A stretch of 64,000 nucleotides of DNA from Corticicoccus populi (GTDB lineage: Bacteria; Bacillota; Bacilli; Staphylococcales; Salinicoccaceae): NCBI RefSeq assembly GCF_042686195.1, contig NZ_JBHUOQ010000004.1, forward strand, positions 310,001-374,000, written 5' to 3'. The notes beneath the pieces were generated by a model. That model did no database searches. It was not told where the DNA came from and saw only the letters and a program-made list of their open reading frames with translations. Position numbers and translations under genes: made by a program. The stretch's first letter is position 1, and the number at the start of each line of letters is the position of its first letter. Positions 48,001-57,176 of the stretch are shown one piece after another.

Positions 48001-51000
48001 AATCTATCAGTAATGTGAATTATCTCGATCGTACAATCGACTGGGTGATTACCATTAACAGAGACGAGTACGAAATGAATAATATCGTAGTCGAAGATAC
48101 TTTAAGTTCCGGACTGACATTAGTTGAAGATTCAATGAGTGTAACAGTCGGAGGAAATGATTATAATGACTTCACTTTAAGCGGTGATAATCCATTTACT
48201 GTTACCTTCCCGGAAAACTATTCGACAGATGATGTCATTGTGATTACTTATCAAACCAGTTATGAGCCGGATGCATTGGAAAATAATCGTGTAGATAACA
48301 CGGCAGACATTCGATGGGTAGATACAAATGGAGACAGTCAGAATAAGACGGTCGATGCCGGACAAGGCTTAAACCAGGAAACGAACAACAGTTCATGGAA
48401 GAATGGGTCATATGATCCTGCAACCAAAGAAATCACTTGGCGCATTTATGCGAACTACCGACAAAACTCAATTGATAACTTAGTGATTCATGACATGCCG
48501 CAGGGGAATCAGCAGTTAATTGAAGATTCAGTTATAGTACGTGAATTAAATATTAACAGTGGCGGCGGACATTCTCCGGGAGAGACTGTTGATGCTGATG
48601 TGTCATACAGCGGCAATACGTTTACTGCTGTGATTGGTGAAACATCCAATGCTTACTATATTGAATATAAGACCTCTCTTGAAGGCTTAAGTGATATTGC
48701 AGGTCAATATAAGAATCAGGCGGAAATCAGAGATGGAGACACTACGCTCAGCGAAGTGGATGCTGAAGTCGGTATTGCAAATAATAATGTATACGCAGAC
48801 AAATCCGGTAACCAGAACGGAAACATATTCCGATGGAGTGTAAATATTAATGCGGGTCAGCAGGTGATTAGCAATCTTGTGTATTCAGATACGCTATCTG
48901 ATAACCAAGAAGTGCTTGATCACACAATTACGGTATATGAAGCTTCAGTTGACGGTAATGGTAACCTCCACCAAGGCAATGTCTATGACCCGAGCAATTA
49001 TACATTAAACGTCGCAGAAGACAGCCAGTCATTCTCAATTGCATGGAATGACGGAATCAGTCGACCGTTCATGATAGAATATTCTTCGTTATTCTTTGCA
49101 GCTCAAGGTGAAGAAGTGAGTAATAGTTATGAAATTACCGGTGATGAGAATATTCTTGAAGACGGTCATACAAGCGGTACAGAACGTAAAACTGTTAGAT
49201 TTGTATCCGGAGGCAGTGCGACAGGTGAAGTCGGTTATCTGATGATTGATAAAATTGATGTCACAAACAATGGAGATGACAAGCTTGGCGGTGCAACTTT
49301 TGAATTAAGAGATGTCGCCGGTAATGTAATCAGGACAGGTACAACGAATGAAGATGGTGTTCTTGACTTCGGTAGATTGTTATACGGTAATTATATACTT
49401 GTCGAAACAAATGTACCGGACGGTTATGTAAATAATGAGATCGAAAGACCGATCACAATTAATTCACCATATACACCGGGTGATAATCCGGATGATTTTG
49501 CGGTACAAGTTGAAAACTTTGTACCTGTATATGAAATTGATTTAACGAAACAGGATGACCTAGGTGAAGTCATTCCAGGTGTGACTTTTGAGTTATACAA
49601 TAGTGAAGATGAATTAATAGGTGAAGCAACCACTGACGAAAATGGTTTTATTAAGTTTAGTGAAATCAGTGAGCCGGGTCAGTATTATGTTGTTGAAACA
49701 AATGCACCGGATGGTTATGTTACTTCCGGACAAAGACACCCTGTGACTGTGGAACAACAATCTAATGTACCTGCTGCCCTGGACGTAGTAAACAATCGTA
49801 CATTAACGAATCTTTCAGGAGAAAAGATCTGGAATGACGCGGATAACCAGGATGGTCTCCGACCAGATTCGATTACAGTAGAACTCCTGGCAGATGGTGA
49901 AGCTGTGGACTCAAAAGAATTGAATGCCAGCACAAACTGGGCATTCAATTTTAATAATCTGCCAACACACCAAAACGGTGAAGAAATCACATATACGGTA
50001 GATGAAATCGATGAGGTGGAAGGTTATACTACTGAGATTGTCGGTAATGACATCATTAATGCGCACACACCTGAACAAACTGAAATCTCCGGTGTGAAAA
50101 CGTGGGATGATGCGGATAACCAGGATGGTATTCGTCCAAATTCAATTGAAGTTCAGTTACTGGCAAATGGTGAAGTTGTACAAACTCAAAATGTGACCTC
50201 AGAAACTGACTGGAGTTACACATTTACTGAACTGCCAGTATATGAAACAGGAGAAACGATTGAATATACAGTCGCAGAAGTGCCTGTAGACGGTTATGAA
50301 ACATTGGTAGAAGACTTTGATATCACCAACAGTTATACACCTGAAGTCATCGATATTCCAGTCAATAAAGTATGGGATGATGAAGATGATCAGGATGGCA
50401 TCAGACCGGATACAATCACTTTCAATGTACTGGATGGTATCAGTGATGAACCGGTCAGAACACAGGAAGTGAGTGCGGAAGATGATTGGTCATATGTATT
50501 TGAAAATCTGCCGAGATACAATAACGGTGTAGAAATTGAATACACAGTGACTGAGAACACAATCGAAGATTACTCTGCAGAAATCAGTTCGAATGAAGAG
50601 GGTGTAGTTGAAGTATTAAATACACATACACCAGATGAAACGTCAGTCACAGTAACTAAAGCATGGAATGATGAAAATAATCAGGATGGTATTCGTCCGG
50701 ACAGTATCGAAGTCCAGTTAACTGCGGATGGTGAGCCGGAAGGTGAAGTTGTTGAGTTAAATGAAGGAAACGATTGGTCCACAACATGGAGTGCACTGCC
50801 GTTAAATGCTTCTGGTGAAGCCATTGATTATTCAGTGGAAGAAGTCAATGTACCGGAAGGTTATACTTCTGAGATCAATGATGAGGACCATGGTAATATC
50901 ATTGTTTCTAACAGCTATACTCCGGAAGTAACAGAAATCCCAGTGAATAAAGTATGGGATGATGCAGATAACCAGGATGGTATCCAGCCTGGATCTATCA

Positions 51001-54000
51001 TGGTCAATGTGGCAGTGGATGATGATGTATATGCATCAATGACACTTTCTGAAGACAATGACTGGAGTTACGTATTTGAAGACTTACCGGTTTATAATGA
51101 CGGTGAAGTGATTGAATATACTGTAACTGAAACGCCAGTAGATGGTTATGAAATTGACATCACTGAAGAAGAAGGCAGCTACACAGTTACAAACAGCCGC
51201 ACACCGGATGTGAGAGATATTGATGTTACTAAATCATGGGATGATGGTGATAATCAGGACGGTAATCGTCCGGACATTATCGAAGTTCAGTTATACGCAA
51301 ACGGTGAACCGGATGGTGACCCTGTTGAACTCAGTGAAGAGAATGAATGGTCTCACGAATGGAATGACCTGCCGGTCAATGCGTCTGGTCAAGCGATTCA
51401 ATATTCTGTTGAAGAACTACATGTACCGGATGAGTATCTCGTGACAATCAGTCAGGAAACAATGGGCAGCTTTGAAATTAACAATGCTTATACACCGCAG
51501 GTGACTGAAGTGACTGGTGTGAAAACTTGGGATGACGGCGAAAACCAGGATGGTATTCGTCCAGGTTCAATCGAAGTTCAGTTACTGGCAGATGATGAAG
51601 TGGTTGATACCCGCATTGTGACATCAGAAACAGAGTGGGGTTATGAATTTACTGAACTGCCTGTATATGAAGCCGGTGAAGTCATAGATTACACGATTAA
51701 CGAAGTCGCTGTAGACGGTTATGAAACAGAAATTACAGGAAATAATTTGACGAACAGTTATACACCTGAATTGATTGATATTCCAGTAACGAAAATCTGG
51801 GACGATGCAGATAATCAAGATGGTGTCCGTCCGAATTCAGTATTCATTAATGTACTGGATAACGAAGGCGTATTAGTCAGAACGCAGGAAGTGACTGCGG
51901 ATGATGAGGGTAACTGGTCATATGTATTTGAAGATCTGCCAAGATATAATAATGGTGTAGAGATCGAATACAGTGTGACTGAAAATTCGGTGGAAGATTA
52001 TTCTACTGAAGTGGTACCAACTGAAGATGGTTTTGAAGTCACAAACGCGCATACACCAGGTGAAACATCTGCGACAGTGACGAAAATATGGAATGATGGA
52101 AGCAACCAGGATGGCACACGTCCAGACAGTATTGAAGTGCAATTAACTATGAATGGTGAAGCGGAAGGTGAAGTTGTTGAGTTAAATGCTGAAAACGACT
52201 GGACACACACTTGGAATGAACTGCCTGTCAATGCAGAAGGTGAAGCCATTGATTATTCAGTTGAAGAAGTCAATGTACCGGAAGGTTACGAATCAGCAGT
52301 CAGTGACGAAGACCATGGTAATATAATGGTAGTGAATAGTTACACACCTGAAGAAGCTGAAATTCCAGTAACGAAAGTTTGGGAAGATAGTGATAATCAG
52401 GATGGTGTCAGACCGGATACGGTGACAGTCAATGTACTCGCTGATGGTGAAATCGTCGGATCATATGAATTGACTGAGGAAAATGAATGGTCTCATGTAT
52501 TTGAAGAATTACCGGTTTATAATAACGGTCAAGAAATTGAATATACAGTTACTGAAGATGCGGTGGATGGATATGAAGCAGACATTTTACCGAATGAAGA
52601 GGAAGACGGTTATATTGTTACAAACAACCGCACACCAGATGTAACAGATATAGATGTTACAAAAGTCTGGGAAGACAGCAGCAATCAAGACGGTAATCGT
52701 CCGGACAGTATCGAAGTTCAGTTACTTGCGAATGAAGAAACTGTTGGTGATGTTGTAGAACTCAATACAGACAATGACTGGTCCAATGTTTGGAACGATC
52801 TGCCGGTAAATGCATCAGGTGAAGCGATTGAATACTCAGTTGAAGAAGTGGGTGTACCGGAAGGTTACACTTCTGAAGTGAGTGATATTGTATCCAGCTC
52901 AATTACTGTGACGAACAATTATTCACCTGAAGAAACTGAAGTATCCGGTACGAAGACTTGGACGGGTGATGACAGTCAAACGAACAGTCGTCCGGACAGT
53001 ATCGAAGTTCAGTTACTCGCGGATGGTGAAGTGGTGAATACACTGAATGTCACTGCAGAAACTGAATGGACATATGAATTTACAGAATTACCGGTTTATA
53101 ATAACGGTGAAGCGATTGAATATACTGTAGATGAAGTGTCTGTTGACGGTTATGAAACTGAAATTGACGGATTTGATATCATAAACACATTCAATCCTGA
53201 CGCAACAATCGATATCCCGGTAACGAAAGTATGGGATGATGAAGAAAATCAGGATGGTAATCGCCCCGATTCCATCACATATAACCTGCTTGATGGTACA
53301 GGGAATATCCTTCAATCACAGACTGTGACTGAAGAAGATGATTGGACTTACGTATTTGAAAATCTGCCGATGTACAGTGAAAATGTAGAAATTAACTACA
53401 CTGTAACTGAAAATACAGTGCAGGATTATTCAACATCAATTGCTCAGTCAGAAGATGAAGTCGTTGTGACAAACACGCATACACCCGCTGAAACATCTGT
53501 CACAGTGACAAAAGGATGGGCGGATGAATTTAATGCATATGCATCTCGTCCGAATAGTATTGAAGTTCAGTTGACCGCAGACGGTGAAGCTGTTGGTGAC
53601 AGCATTGAACTGACTGTTGAAGACGATTGGACACATACTTGGAATGAACTACCGATTAATGATGGTGGTAACGCAATTAATTACTCAGTGGAAGAAGTTA
53701 ATGTACCGGAAGGATATACTTCAGTAGTCAATGACGATAACCATGGTAATCTGGTTGTGACAAACACTTATACATCACCATCAGACGAAGTCATCGATAT
53801 TCCAGTAACGAAAGTTTGGGAAGATGAAGAAAATCAGGACGATGTGAGACCAGGTACGATTCATTTCAATGTACTGGCAGATGGAGAAGTGATTGCTTCT
53901 GCGCCGGTGACTGAAGAAGATGACTGGTCGTATGTGTTTGAAAAATTACCGGTATATAATAGTGACGGTGAAGAAATCGAGTATACTGTCACTGAAAATG

Positions 54001-55733
54001 CAGTGGATGGATATGAATCAGATGTCTCTCCAAATGAAGAAGGCAGCGGTTTTGTAGTCACAAACAGCCGTGATACAGATGTTACAGCAGTCAATGTAGA
54101 AAAGGTTTGGGAAGACGACAACAACCAAGATGGTAATCGTCCGAATGAAATCAGTGTTCAACTGTATGCGGATGGTGAGCCGGAAGGTGAAGCAGTATCA
54201 TTAAATGCATCCAATGACTGGTCATACAGCTGGACGAATCTTGATGAGAAATCAGAAGGTTCAACTGTTCAATACAGAGTCGCTGAGTTGGATGTGCCGG
54301 ATAATTATAGTGCAAACATTGATCAAAGTAATCTTGAGAACATTGTGATTACGAATTCGTACACTCCAGTAACTATTGATCTTCCTGTAAACAAAACATG
54401 GGATGACAATGATAATGCGGATAATACACGTCCGGATTCTGTAACGGTACACTTATTCGATGATCAAGGTACAGAAGTCGAGGAATCTGTCACATTAAAC
54501 AGTGCCAATGACTGGAACCATGTGTTTGAAAATCTGCCGAAGTACCGTGATAACGGACAGCTGATAACGTATTATGTGACTGAAGATGCGGTTGAGGATT
54601 ATACTTCTCATATTGATTATAGTGTGGAAAGTATTGAAATCATAAACACTCATACACCGGATGAGACATCTGTGACAGTACTTAAAGCCTGGAATGACTA
54701 TAATAACCAGGATGACAGTCGTCCGGATGAAGTTGAAGTCCAGCTTTACGCTGACGGTGAATCAGTCGGTGATGCGGTGACATTAACAAAAGCTGATAAC
54801 TGGTTGCATACTTGGATGGAACTGCCTGTCTCTGTAGATGGTGAAATCATTGAGTATACTGTAGAAGAAGTCAATGTACCGGAAGGTTATGAAGCTGAAG
54901 TGAATGATGTGAATTACGGCGGCGTAATTATCACAAACACGTATGTACCTGAGACAATGGATATTCCTGTTGCGAAAACTTGGAACCATGGTAATAATGA
55001 TGAATCGGATCAACCGGATTCAATCAATGTATACCTGGTGAATAGTGAAGGAACAATCATTGAAACAGTTGAGTTGAATGATGATAACGACTGGAAACAC
55101 ACATTCACAGATATGCCGGTGAATGAACACGGTAAACCTATAGATTACCGCGTATTTGAAAGCGATGTGAAAGACTACAATTCTGAAGTAATCAGCGTTG
55201 GTTTGAATTTCGACCTTGTGAACACATACAGCCCGGATGAAACAACGTTCACTGTTGTGAAAGGTTGGAATGACAACAAAGACTACGCTGAAAAACGTCC
55301 TGAAGCAATTAAAGTTCAGTTGTATAAGGACGGTGAAGCTGAGGGAGAATCAGTTGAAATCACAGCGAATGATAAGTGGAAACATACCTTTGAAGGTTTA
55401 GACAGTGATGCAGAATACACTGTTGAAGAAATTGACGTTCCAAAAGGCTATAAAGTTTCCGAGCATAAGATTAGTAAATCAGCAACGATATTAGTCAACA
55501 ACTATAAGTCACAAAATGACGGAACGCCAGGTGTTCCACACTTTAATGATAAAGAAGATGGAACACATGATGGATCAGGTACATCAGATGGTTCTGGTGG
55601 AGACCGTGAAGGCCAAGGGTCTGGCTCAGGTTTACCATTAACCGGTGTTGCGGCAACCAATGTGATTGTGATTGTAGTACTATTACTCTTAGCTGGTGCA
55701 GGTTTCTTGATCTACAGTAGAAGGAAAAGCTAA
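45090..55733 (+). CDS. Giant LPXTG adhesin with 20 Cna_B domains
   Basis: This 3547-residue cell-wall protein starts at TTG 45090 after ggag. In order it has a signal peptide (MKRYLQIYLAIILVVTSL, cut near VLG-ED), a Glu-rich linker, four Ig-like units of about 130 residues (three begin EKQGFSLE), and about five collagen-binding/isopeptide-type beta domains. Then come two SpaA-like prealbumin domains (GGATFELRD, GVTFELYN), 20 Cna_B repeats, a Gly/Ser-rich spacer, and the sorting signal LPLTG with helix and tail SRRKS. Lys, Glu and Asn positions of the Cna_B intramolecular isopeptide bonds look kept in most units (VxKxW, YTVxE, TNxxTP). It would form a long rigid stalk for host or surface adhesion. 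Confidence 0.9.
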   Translation: MKRYLQIYLAIILVVTSLFSYPLSVLGEDNISEEDMDVEIDSPMESEATTEEASNDEENTREEEPVVEENNTNNTVEETISEEVNDGTEEAVNEDDAAEEEETAVEEEQAVEEEDEEKQGFSLEVKQAVDMDGNAITTGNALNPEATFVLQLDGRIKGSHNYEAGDVETYQLPASVNVANATTGQATVDGTNVAAYTVNANGNVVIEFNTSIESVGNTFADFKAEVVLNSSTVDESAEEAYIAPIGSESGIVVPLDIESDEEKQGFSLELSEALTTDEEAITEEAPLDPEDAFTLVLNGNVSSDINYEAGDELSFNIPASVNVEASEGVLIAEGIDIAHYVVGSDNSVSITFTEGVETADASIAKVNVETTLNESAINTETNEAVISPIDNEAAVVIPLAVESDEEKQGFSLELSEALTTDDEAITEEAPLDPEDVFTLVLNGKVSSDINYEAGDTVSFKIPASVEAEATEGTLSADDTKFATYVVNTDNTVDVEFTEGIESVKDTIAGVDVDVTLTESLIDAEAEEANIEPIGDENSLTIPLDIDESSVGPQNIDGFNLQIDSLLDMSGVEISDQNPLGLTDEFILNIHWSLDNNHGINEGDTLTIDLPQGILIVAEASGTLDVSGEPVLDYVIRTDGTMEITFRSGVENWSNIEGIITAQSSVDIDNAVVEDNELVLQPIGEEGEKRFPIDLGERNKTIEKAGEPNRNYNAETIDWTITANTGNGNLTGSIITDTLPEGVEYQDGSLVVTRYDVNLNGQRIGEGEVVEITPTVENGVLTIPVDGEPAEYVIEYTTDIVDDEATSFRNNAVFTDDDLEPVGANATVTIDRGSSITKSAGEYNPVSGEIEWTVEFNYNQKSLEGETFEDSWQPAGVLNLVGEPQFERMTINPETGAASGTGEYGLPDGALFTAGDDSFSVTGITTNEAYRVTYTTTVADRVMDGLNIENVAGYGEENDGSGINIGQFIGNKSISNVNYLDRTIDWVITINRDEYEMNNIVVEDTLSSGLTLVEDSMSVTVGGNDYNDFTLSGDNPFTVTFPENYSTDDVIVITYQTSYEPDALENNRVDNTADIRWVDTNGDSQNKTVDAGQGLNQETNNSSWKNGSYDPATKEITWRIYANYRQNSIDNLVIHDMPQGNQQLIEDSVIVRELNINSGGGHSPGETVDADVSYSGNTFTAVIGETSNAYYIEYKTSLEGLSDIAGQYKNQAEIRDGDTTLSEVDAEVGIANNNVYADKSGNQNGNIFRWSVNINAGQQVISNLVYSDTLSDNQEVLDHTITVYEASVDGNGNLHQGNVYDPSNYTLNVAEDSQSFSIAWNDGISRPFMIEYSSLFFAAQGEEVSNSYEITGDENILEDGHTSGTERKTVRFVSGGSATGEVGYLMIDKIDVTNNGDDKLGGATFELRDVAGNVIRTGTTNEDGVLDFGRLLYGNYILVETNVPDGYVNNEIERPITINSPYTPGDNPDDFAVQVENFVPVYEIDLTKQDDLGEVIPGVTFELYNSEDELIGEATTDENGFIKFSEISEPGQYYVVETNAPDGYVTSGQRHPVTVEQQSNVPAALDVVNNRTLTNLSGEKIWNDADNQDGLRPDSITVELLADGEAVDSKELNASTNWAFNFNNLPTHQNGEEITYTVDEIDEVEGYTTEIVGNDIINAHTPEQTEISGVKTWDDADNQDGIRPNSIEVQLLANGEVVQTQNVTSETDWSYTFTELPVYETGETIEYTVAEVPVDGYETLVEDFDITNSYTPEVIDIPVNKVWDDEDDQDGIRPDTITFNVLDGISDEPVRTQEVSAEDDWSYVFENLPRYNNGVEIEYTVTENTIEDYSAEISSNEEGVVEVLNTHTPDETSVTVTKAWNDENNQDGIRPDSIEVQLTADGEPEGEVVELNEGNDWSTTWSALPLNASGEAIDYSVEEVNVPEGYTSEINDEDHGNIIVSNSYTPEVTEIPVNKVWDDADNQDGIQPGSIMVNVAVDDDVYASMTLSEDNDWSYVFEDLPVYNDGEVIEYTVTETPVDGYEIDITEEEGSYTVTNSRTPDVRDIDVTKSWDDGDNQDGNRPDIIEVQLYANGEPDGDPVELSEENEWSHEWNDLPVNASGQAIQYSVEELHVPDEYLVTISQETMGSFEINNAYTPQVTEVTGVKTWDDGENQDGIRPGSIEVQLLADDEVVDTRIVTSETEWGYEFTELPVYEAGEVIDYTINEVAVDGYETEITGNNLTNSYTPELIDIPVTKIWDDADNQDGVRPNSVFINVLDNEGVLVRTQEVTADDEGNWSYVFEDLPRYNNGVEIEYSVTENSVEDYSTEVVPTEDGFEVTNAHTPGETSATVTKIWNDGSNQDGTRPDSIEVQLTMNGEAEGEVVELNAENDWTHTWNELPVNAEGEAIDYSVEEVNVPEGYESAVSDEDHGNIMVVNSYTPEEAEIPVTKVWEDSDNQDGVRPDTVTVNVLADGEIVGSYELTEENEWSHVFEELPVYNNGQEIEYTVTEDAVDGYEADILPNEEEDGYIVTNNRTPDVTDIDVTKVWEDSSNQDGNRPDSIEVQLLANEETVGDVVELNTDNDWSNVWNDLPVNASGEAIEYSVEEVGVPEGYTSEVSDIVSSSITVTNNYSPEETEVSGTKTWTGDDSQTNSRPDSIEVQLLADGEVVNTLNVTAETEWTYEFTELPVYNNGEAIEYTVDEVSVDGYETEIDGFDIINTFNPDATIDIPVTKVWDDEENQDGNRPDSITYNLLDGTGNILQSQTVTEEDDWTYVFENLPMYSENVEINYTVTENTVQDYSTSIAQSEDEVVVTNTHTPAETSVTVTKGWADEFNAYASRPNSIEVQLTADGEAVGDSIELTVEDDWTHTWNELPINDGGNAINYSVEEVNVPEGYTSVVNDDNHGNLVVTNTYTSPSDEVIDIPVTKVWEDEENQDDVRPGTIHFNVLADGEVIASAPVTEEDDWSYVFEKLPVYNSDGEEIEYTVTENAVDGYESDVSPNEEGSGFVVTNSRDTDVTAVNVEKVWEDDNNQDGNRPNEISVQLYADGEPEGEAVSLNASNDWSYSWTNLDEKSEGSTVQYRVAELDVPDNYSANIDQSNLENIVITNSYTPVTIDLPVNKTWDDNDNADNTRPDSVTVHLFDDQGTEVEESVTLNSANDWNHVFENLPKYRDNGQLITYYVTEDAVEDYTSHIDYSVESIEIINTHTPDETSVTVLKAWNDYNNQDDSRPDEVEVQLYADGESVGDAVTLTKADNWLHTWMELPVSVDGEIIEYTVEEVNVPEGYEAEVNDVNYGGVIITNTYVPETMDIPVAKTWNHGNNDESDQPDSINVYLVNSEGTIIETVELNDDNDWKHTFTDMPVNEHGKPIDYRVFESDVKDYNSEVISVGLNFDLVNTYSPDETTFTVVKGWNDNKDYAEKRPEAIKVQLYKDGEAEGESVEITANDKWKHTFEGLDSDAEYTVEEIDVPKGYKVSEHKISKSATILVNNYKSQNDGTPGVPHFNDKEDGTHDGSGTSDGSGGDREGQGSGSGLPLTGVAATNVIVIVVLLLLAGAGFLIYSRRKS
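49800..55505 (+). repeat. 20 Cna_B units with a five-domain super-repeat
   Basis: Units of about 285 bp recur 20 times. They fall into five types that follow one another in fixed order; the type starting GVKTW or GTKTW begins at 50091, 51516 and 52947, so the super-repeat is 1425 then 1431 bp (475 and 477 codons). The first unit and last four lie outside the regular order. Confidence 0.8.
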
Positions 55734-55782
55734 GTGGTATAGGGATGGATATGACGTGGAAATTCTATAATGCTTAATCGAT

Positions 55783-55821
55783 AGATGAGCCGGGAGTGTA
55801 ATCCCGGCTCATCTATTTTTT
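55783..55821 (+). terminator. Strong terminator of the adhesin gene
   Basis: The perfect 13-bp stem agatgagccggga/tcccggctcatct is followed by a T run. Confidence 0.9.
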
Positions 55822-56157
55822 ATAATGAATTTAAAGGAAACGGCCGCTAATGGTTCAAGCTGGATTACTTGCGAATTAAGTGATCGTCTTAATTATGTTG
55901 AAAGCAGTGTTTAAATCGTTTTGTGATATGTTAGGTATTATATTGATTAAAAACAAAGATTGGGAGGTGTAATTGATGGCTCCTGAATAGTCCAGCCTGA
56001 TTTGAACCATTAATATGTTTTAATATTATGAATTTTGGCAATAATAAGTTTTTATTTATGCAACACTAGTTTATCTTTATATGTAATAAATTTAGACAAA
56101 ATTATTATACTCGCTTGGAAGGATTTAGATACCCAAAAACAACTAGTCAAGACAGAA
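55822..56157. other. Intergenic region, 336 bp
   Basis: There is no intact ORF. A good binding site (gggaggtg, about 55962) precedes ATG at 55977, but the frame closes after three codons. It is probably more debris from the decayed lipoprotein region. Confidence 0.35.
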
Positions 56158-56463
56158 TGAAAATCCAAACATGGGAAAATAGTTTTGTCGAACGTGAAGT
56201 GCCAGTAACTTTACCAAATGAAGAAGACCAAAACGTACTATACATATACTTCTGGAGAAGCCACTCAGAACTTAAAACAGAATTATAACAGTGGTAATTT
56301 TGCTTATCAAGATAATTTGGGACGAGTAATATACTCTATCGGAAAATTAGATGATGGAAGACTTTCTGTCATTGCAAACAGAGCATACTCTCATGACTCT
56401 TCTAATGGTAAGAGCTTTAATATCATAGAATATATTATTGAGAATGATAAAATTATTTATTGA
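56158..56463 (+). pseudogene. Truncated lipoprotein gene, third copy of the 35-37 kb family
   Basis: The frame from 56218 encodes GNFAYQDNL and AYSHDSSNGKSFNIIEY, which match the C-terminal domain of the lipoproteins at 35363 and 36279 (GNF..., Y-S/T-HATSNG). The preceding 60 bases continue the similarity in another frame (KIQTWEN, matching FKTWET), so there is a frameshift, and the signal peptide and linker are missing. Confidence 0.6.
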
Positions 56464-56552
56464 AATCAATTACAGTAAACAAGATATACATCCAATAATG
56501 TCGAGTGTATATTTTATTATTTTATGAGAACTGAATAAATTTCTCATTCATT

Positions 56553-56580
56553 GAAAACCGCATCAACGGTGATATGTAGC
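56553..56580. repeat. SCC att site at the 3-prime end of rlmH
   Basis: On the minus strand, rlmH ends ACATATCACCGTTGA and continues TGCGGTTTTC. This is the classic SCC integration site, with the last codons of rlmH (TYHR) forming half of the core. Integration therefore keeps rlmH intact. Confidence 0.85.
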
Positions 56581-57042
56581 CCCCGTCAATATCTTATTCA
56601 CTCTAAAAAGCTGCTCAAGTATCATCACCTTCATCATTTGATGAGGGTAGGTGAGGGTGCCGAAGCTGATTTCCTGGTCGCTTCTCTGTTTGACCGCTTC
56701 TCCAAGCCCGTTACTGCCACCGATGACAAACACCACATCACTTTTGCCGGTATTCATCCACTTCTGATATTCAGCTGCGAGTTTCTCACTGGAATACTGT
56801 CTGCCTGCAATCTCCAGTGTGACGACGTGCTGACCGGGTTTTATTCGCGAGAGTATTTTATCTGCTTCCTTATCTTTAATCTGTTCGATATCATTCGGGC
56901 TCGCATTATTCGGTTCTTTTTCATCCGTCACTTCAATGAGTTCAATTTTTGCATATTTACTGATACGTTTTTGATATTCTTCCACTGCCTGTTTCCAGTA
57001 TTTTTCCTTTAATTTGCCTACAGTAATCAATGTCAGCTTCAT
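56563..57042 (-). CDS. rlmH: 23S rRNA pseudouridine-1915 N3-methyltransferase
   Basis: This 159-residue SPOUT-class methyltransferase (OrfX in staphylococci) methylates pseudouridine 1915 in helix 69 of 23S rRNA. The trefoil-knot signature is present: VVFVIGGSNGLGEAV and FGTLTYPHQMMKVMILEQLFRVNKI. The length equals that of the S. aureus protein. The last residues (GATYHR) lie in the SCC att site. It is the standard chromosomal landmark for SCC integration. Confidence 0.95.
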   Translation of the reverse strand: MKLTLITVGKLKEKYWKQAVEEYQKRISKYAKIELIEVTDEKEPNNASPNDIEQIKDKEADKILSRIKPGQHVVTLEIAGRQYSSEKLAAEYQKWMNTGKSDVVFVIGGSNGLGEAVKQRSDQEISFGTLTYPHQMMKVMILEQLFRVNKILTGATYHR

Positions 57043-57082
57043 TTTTTATCCTCATTTCTCAATAAAAATTTAATGTTTATGC

Positions 57083-57119
57083 AAAAAGCAGCCGAGTTAT
57101 CCACAACCGGCTGCTTTTT
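57083..57119. terminator. Bidirectional terminator with a DnaA box in its loop
   Basis: The arms aaaaagcagccg and cggctgcttttt are perfect complements (12 bp). The loop holds TTATCCACA, a consensus DnaA box. It lies upstream of rlmH and just past the walJ stop, so it ends the walRK operon. Confidence 0.85.
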
Positions 57120-57170
57120 ATCCACAGTTATTCACAGTTCTCCACACATTTTATCCACAAGTTGTGGGAA
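57097..57170. promoter_or_regulatory. DnaA-box cluster upstream of rlmH
   Basis: Perfect TTATCCACA boxes occur at 57097, 57118 and 57151. A one-mismatch box TTATTCACA is at 57128, TTCTCCACA is at 57138, and a degenerate inverted TTGTGGGAA is near 57162. Bacillus subtilis has a DnaA-binding cluster by its rlmH homologue (yydA), so this looks like a conserved DnaA-titrating or regulatory site. Confidence 0.8.
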
Positions 57171-57176
57171 ACTGGC

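Noticed and set aside
56551..57012. 153-codon ORF opposite rlmH
   Set aside because: rlmH is certain on the minus strand; this frame has no ribosome site and crosses the att site.
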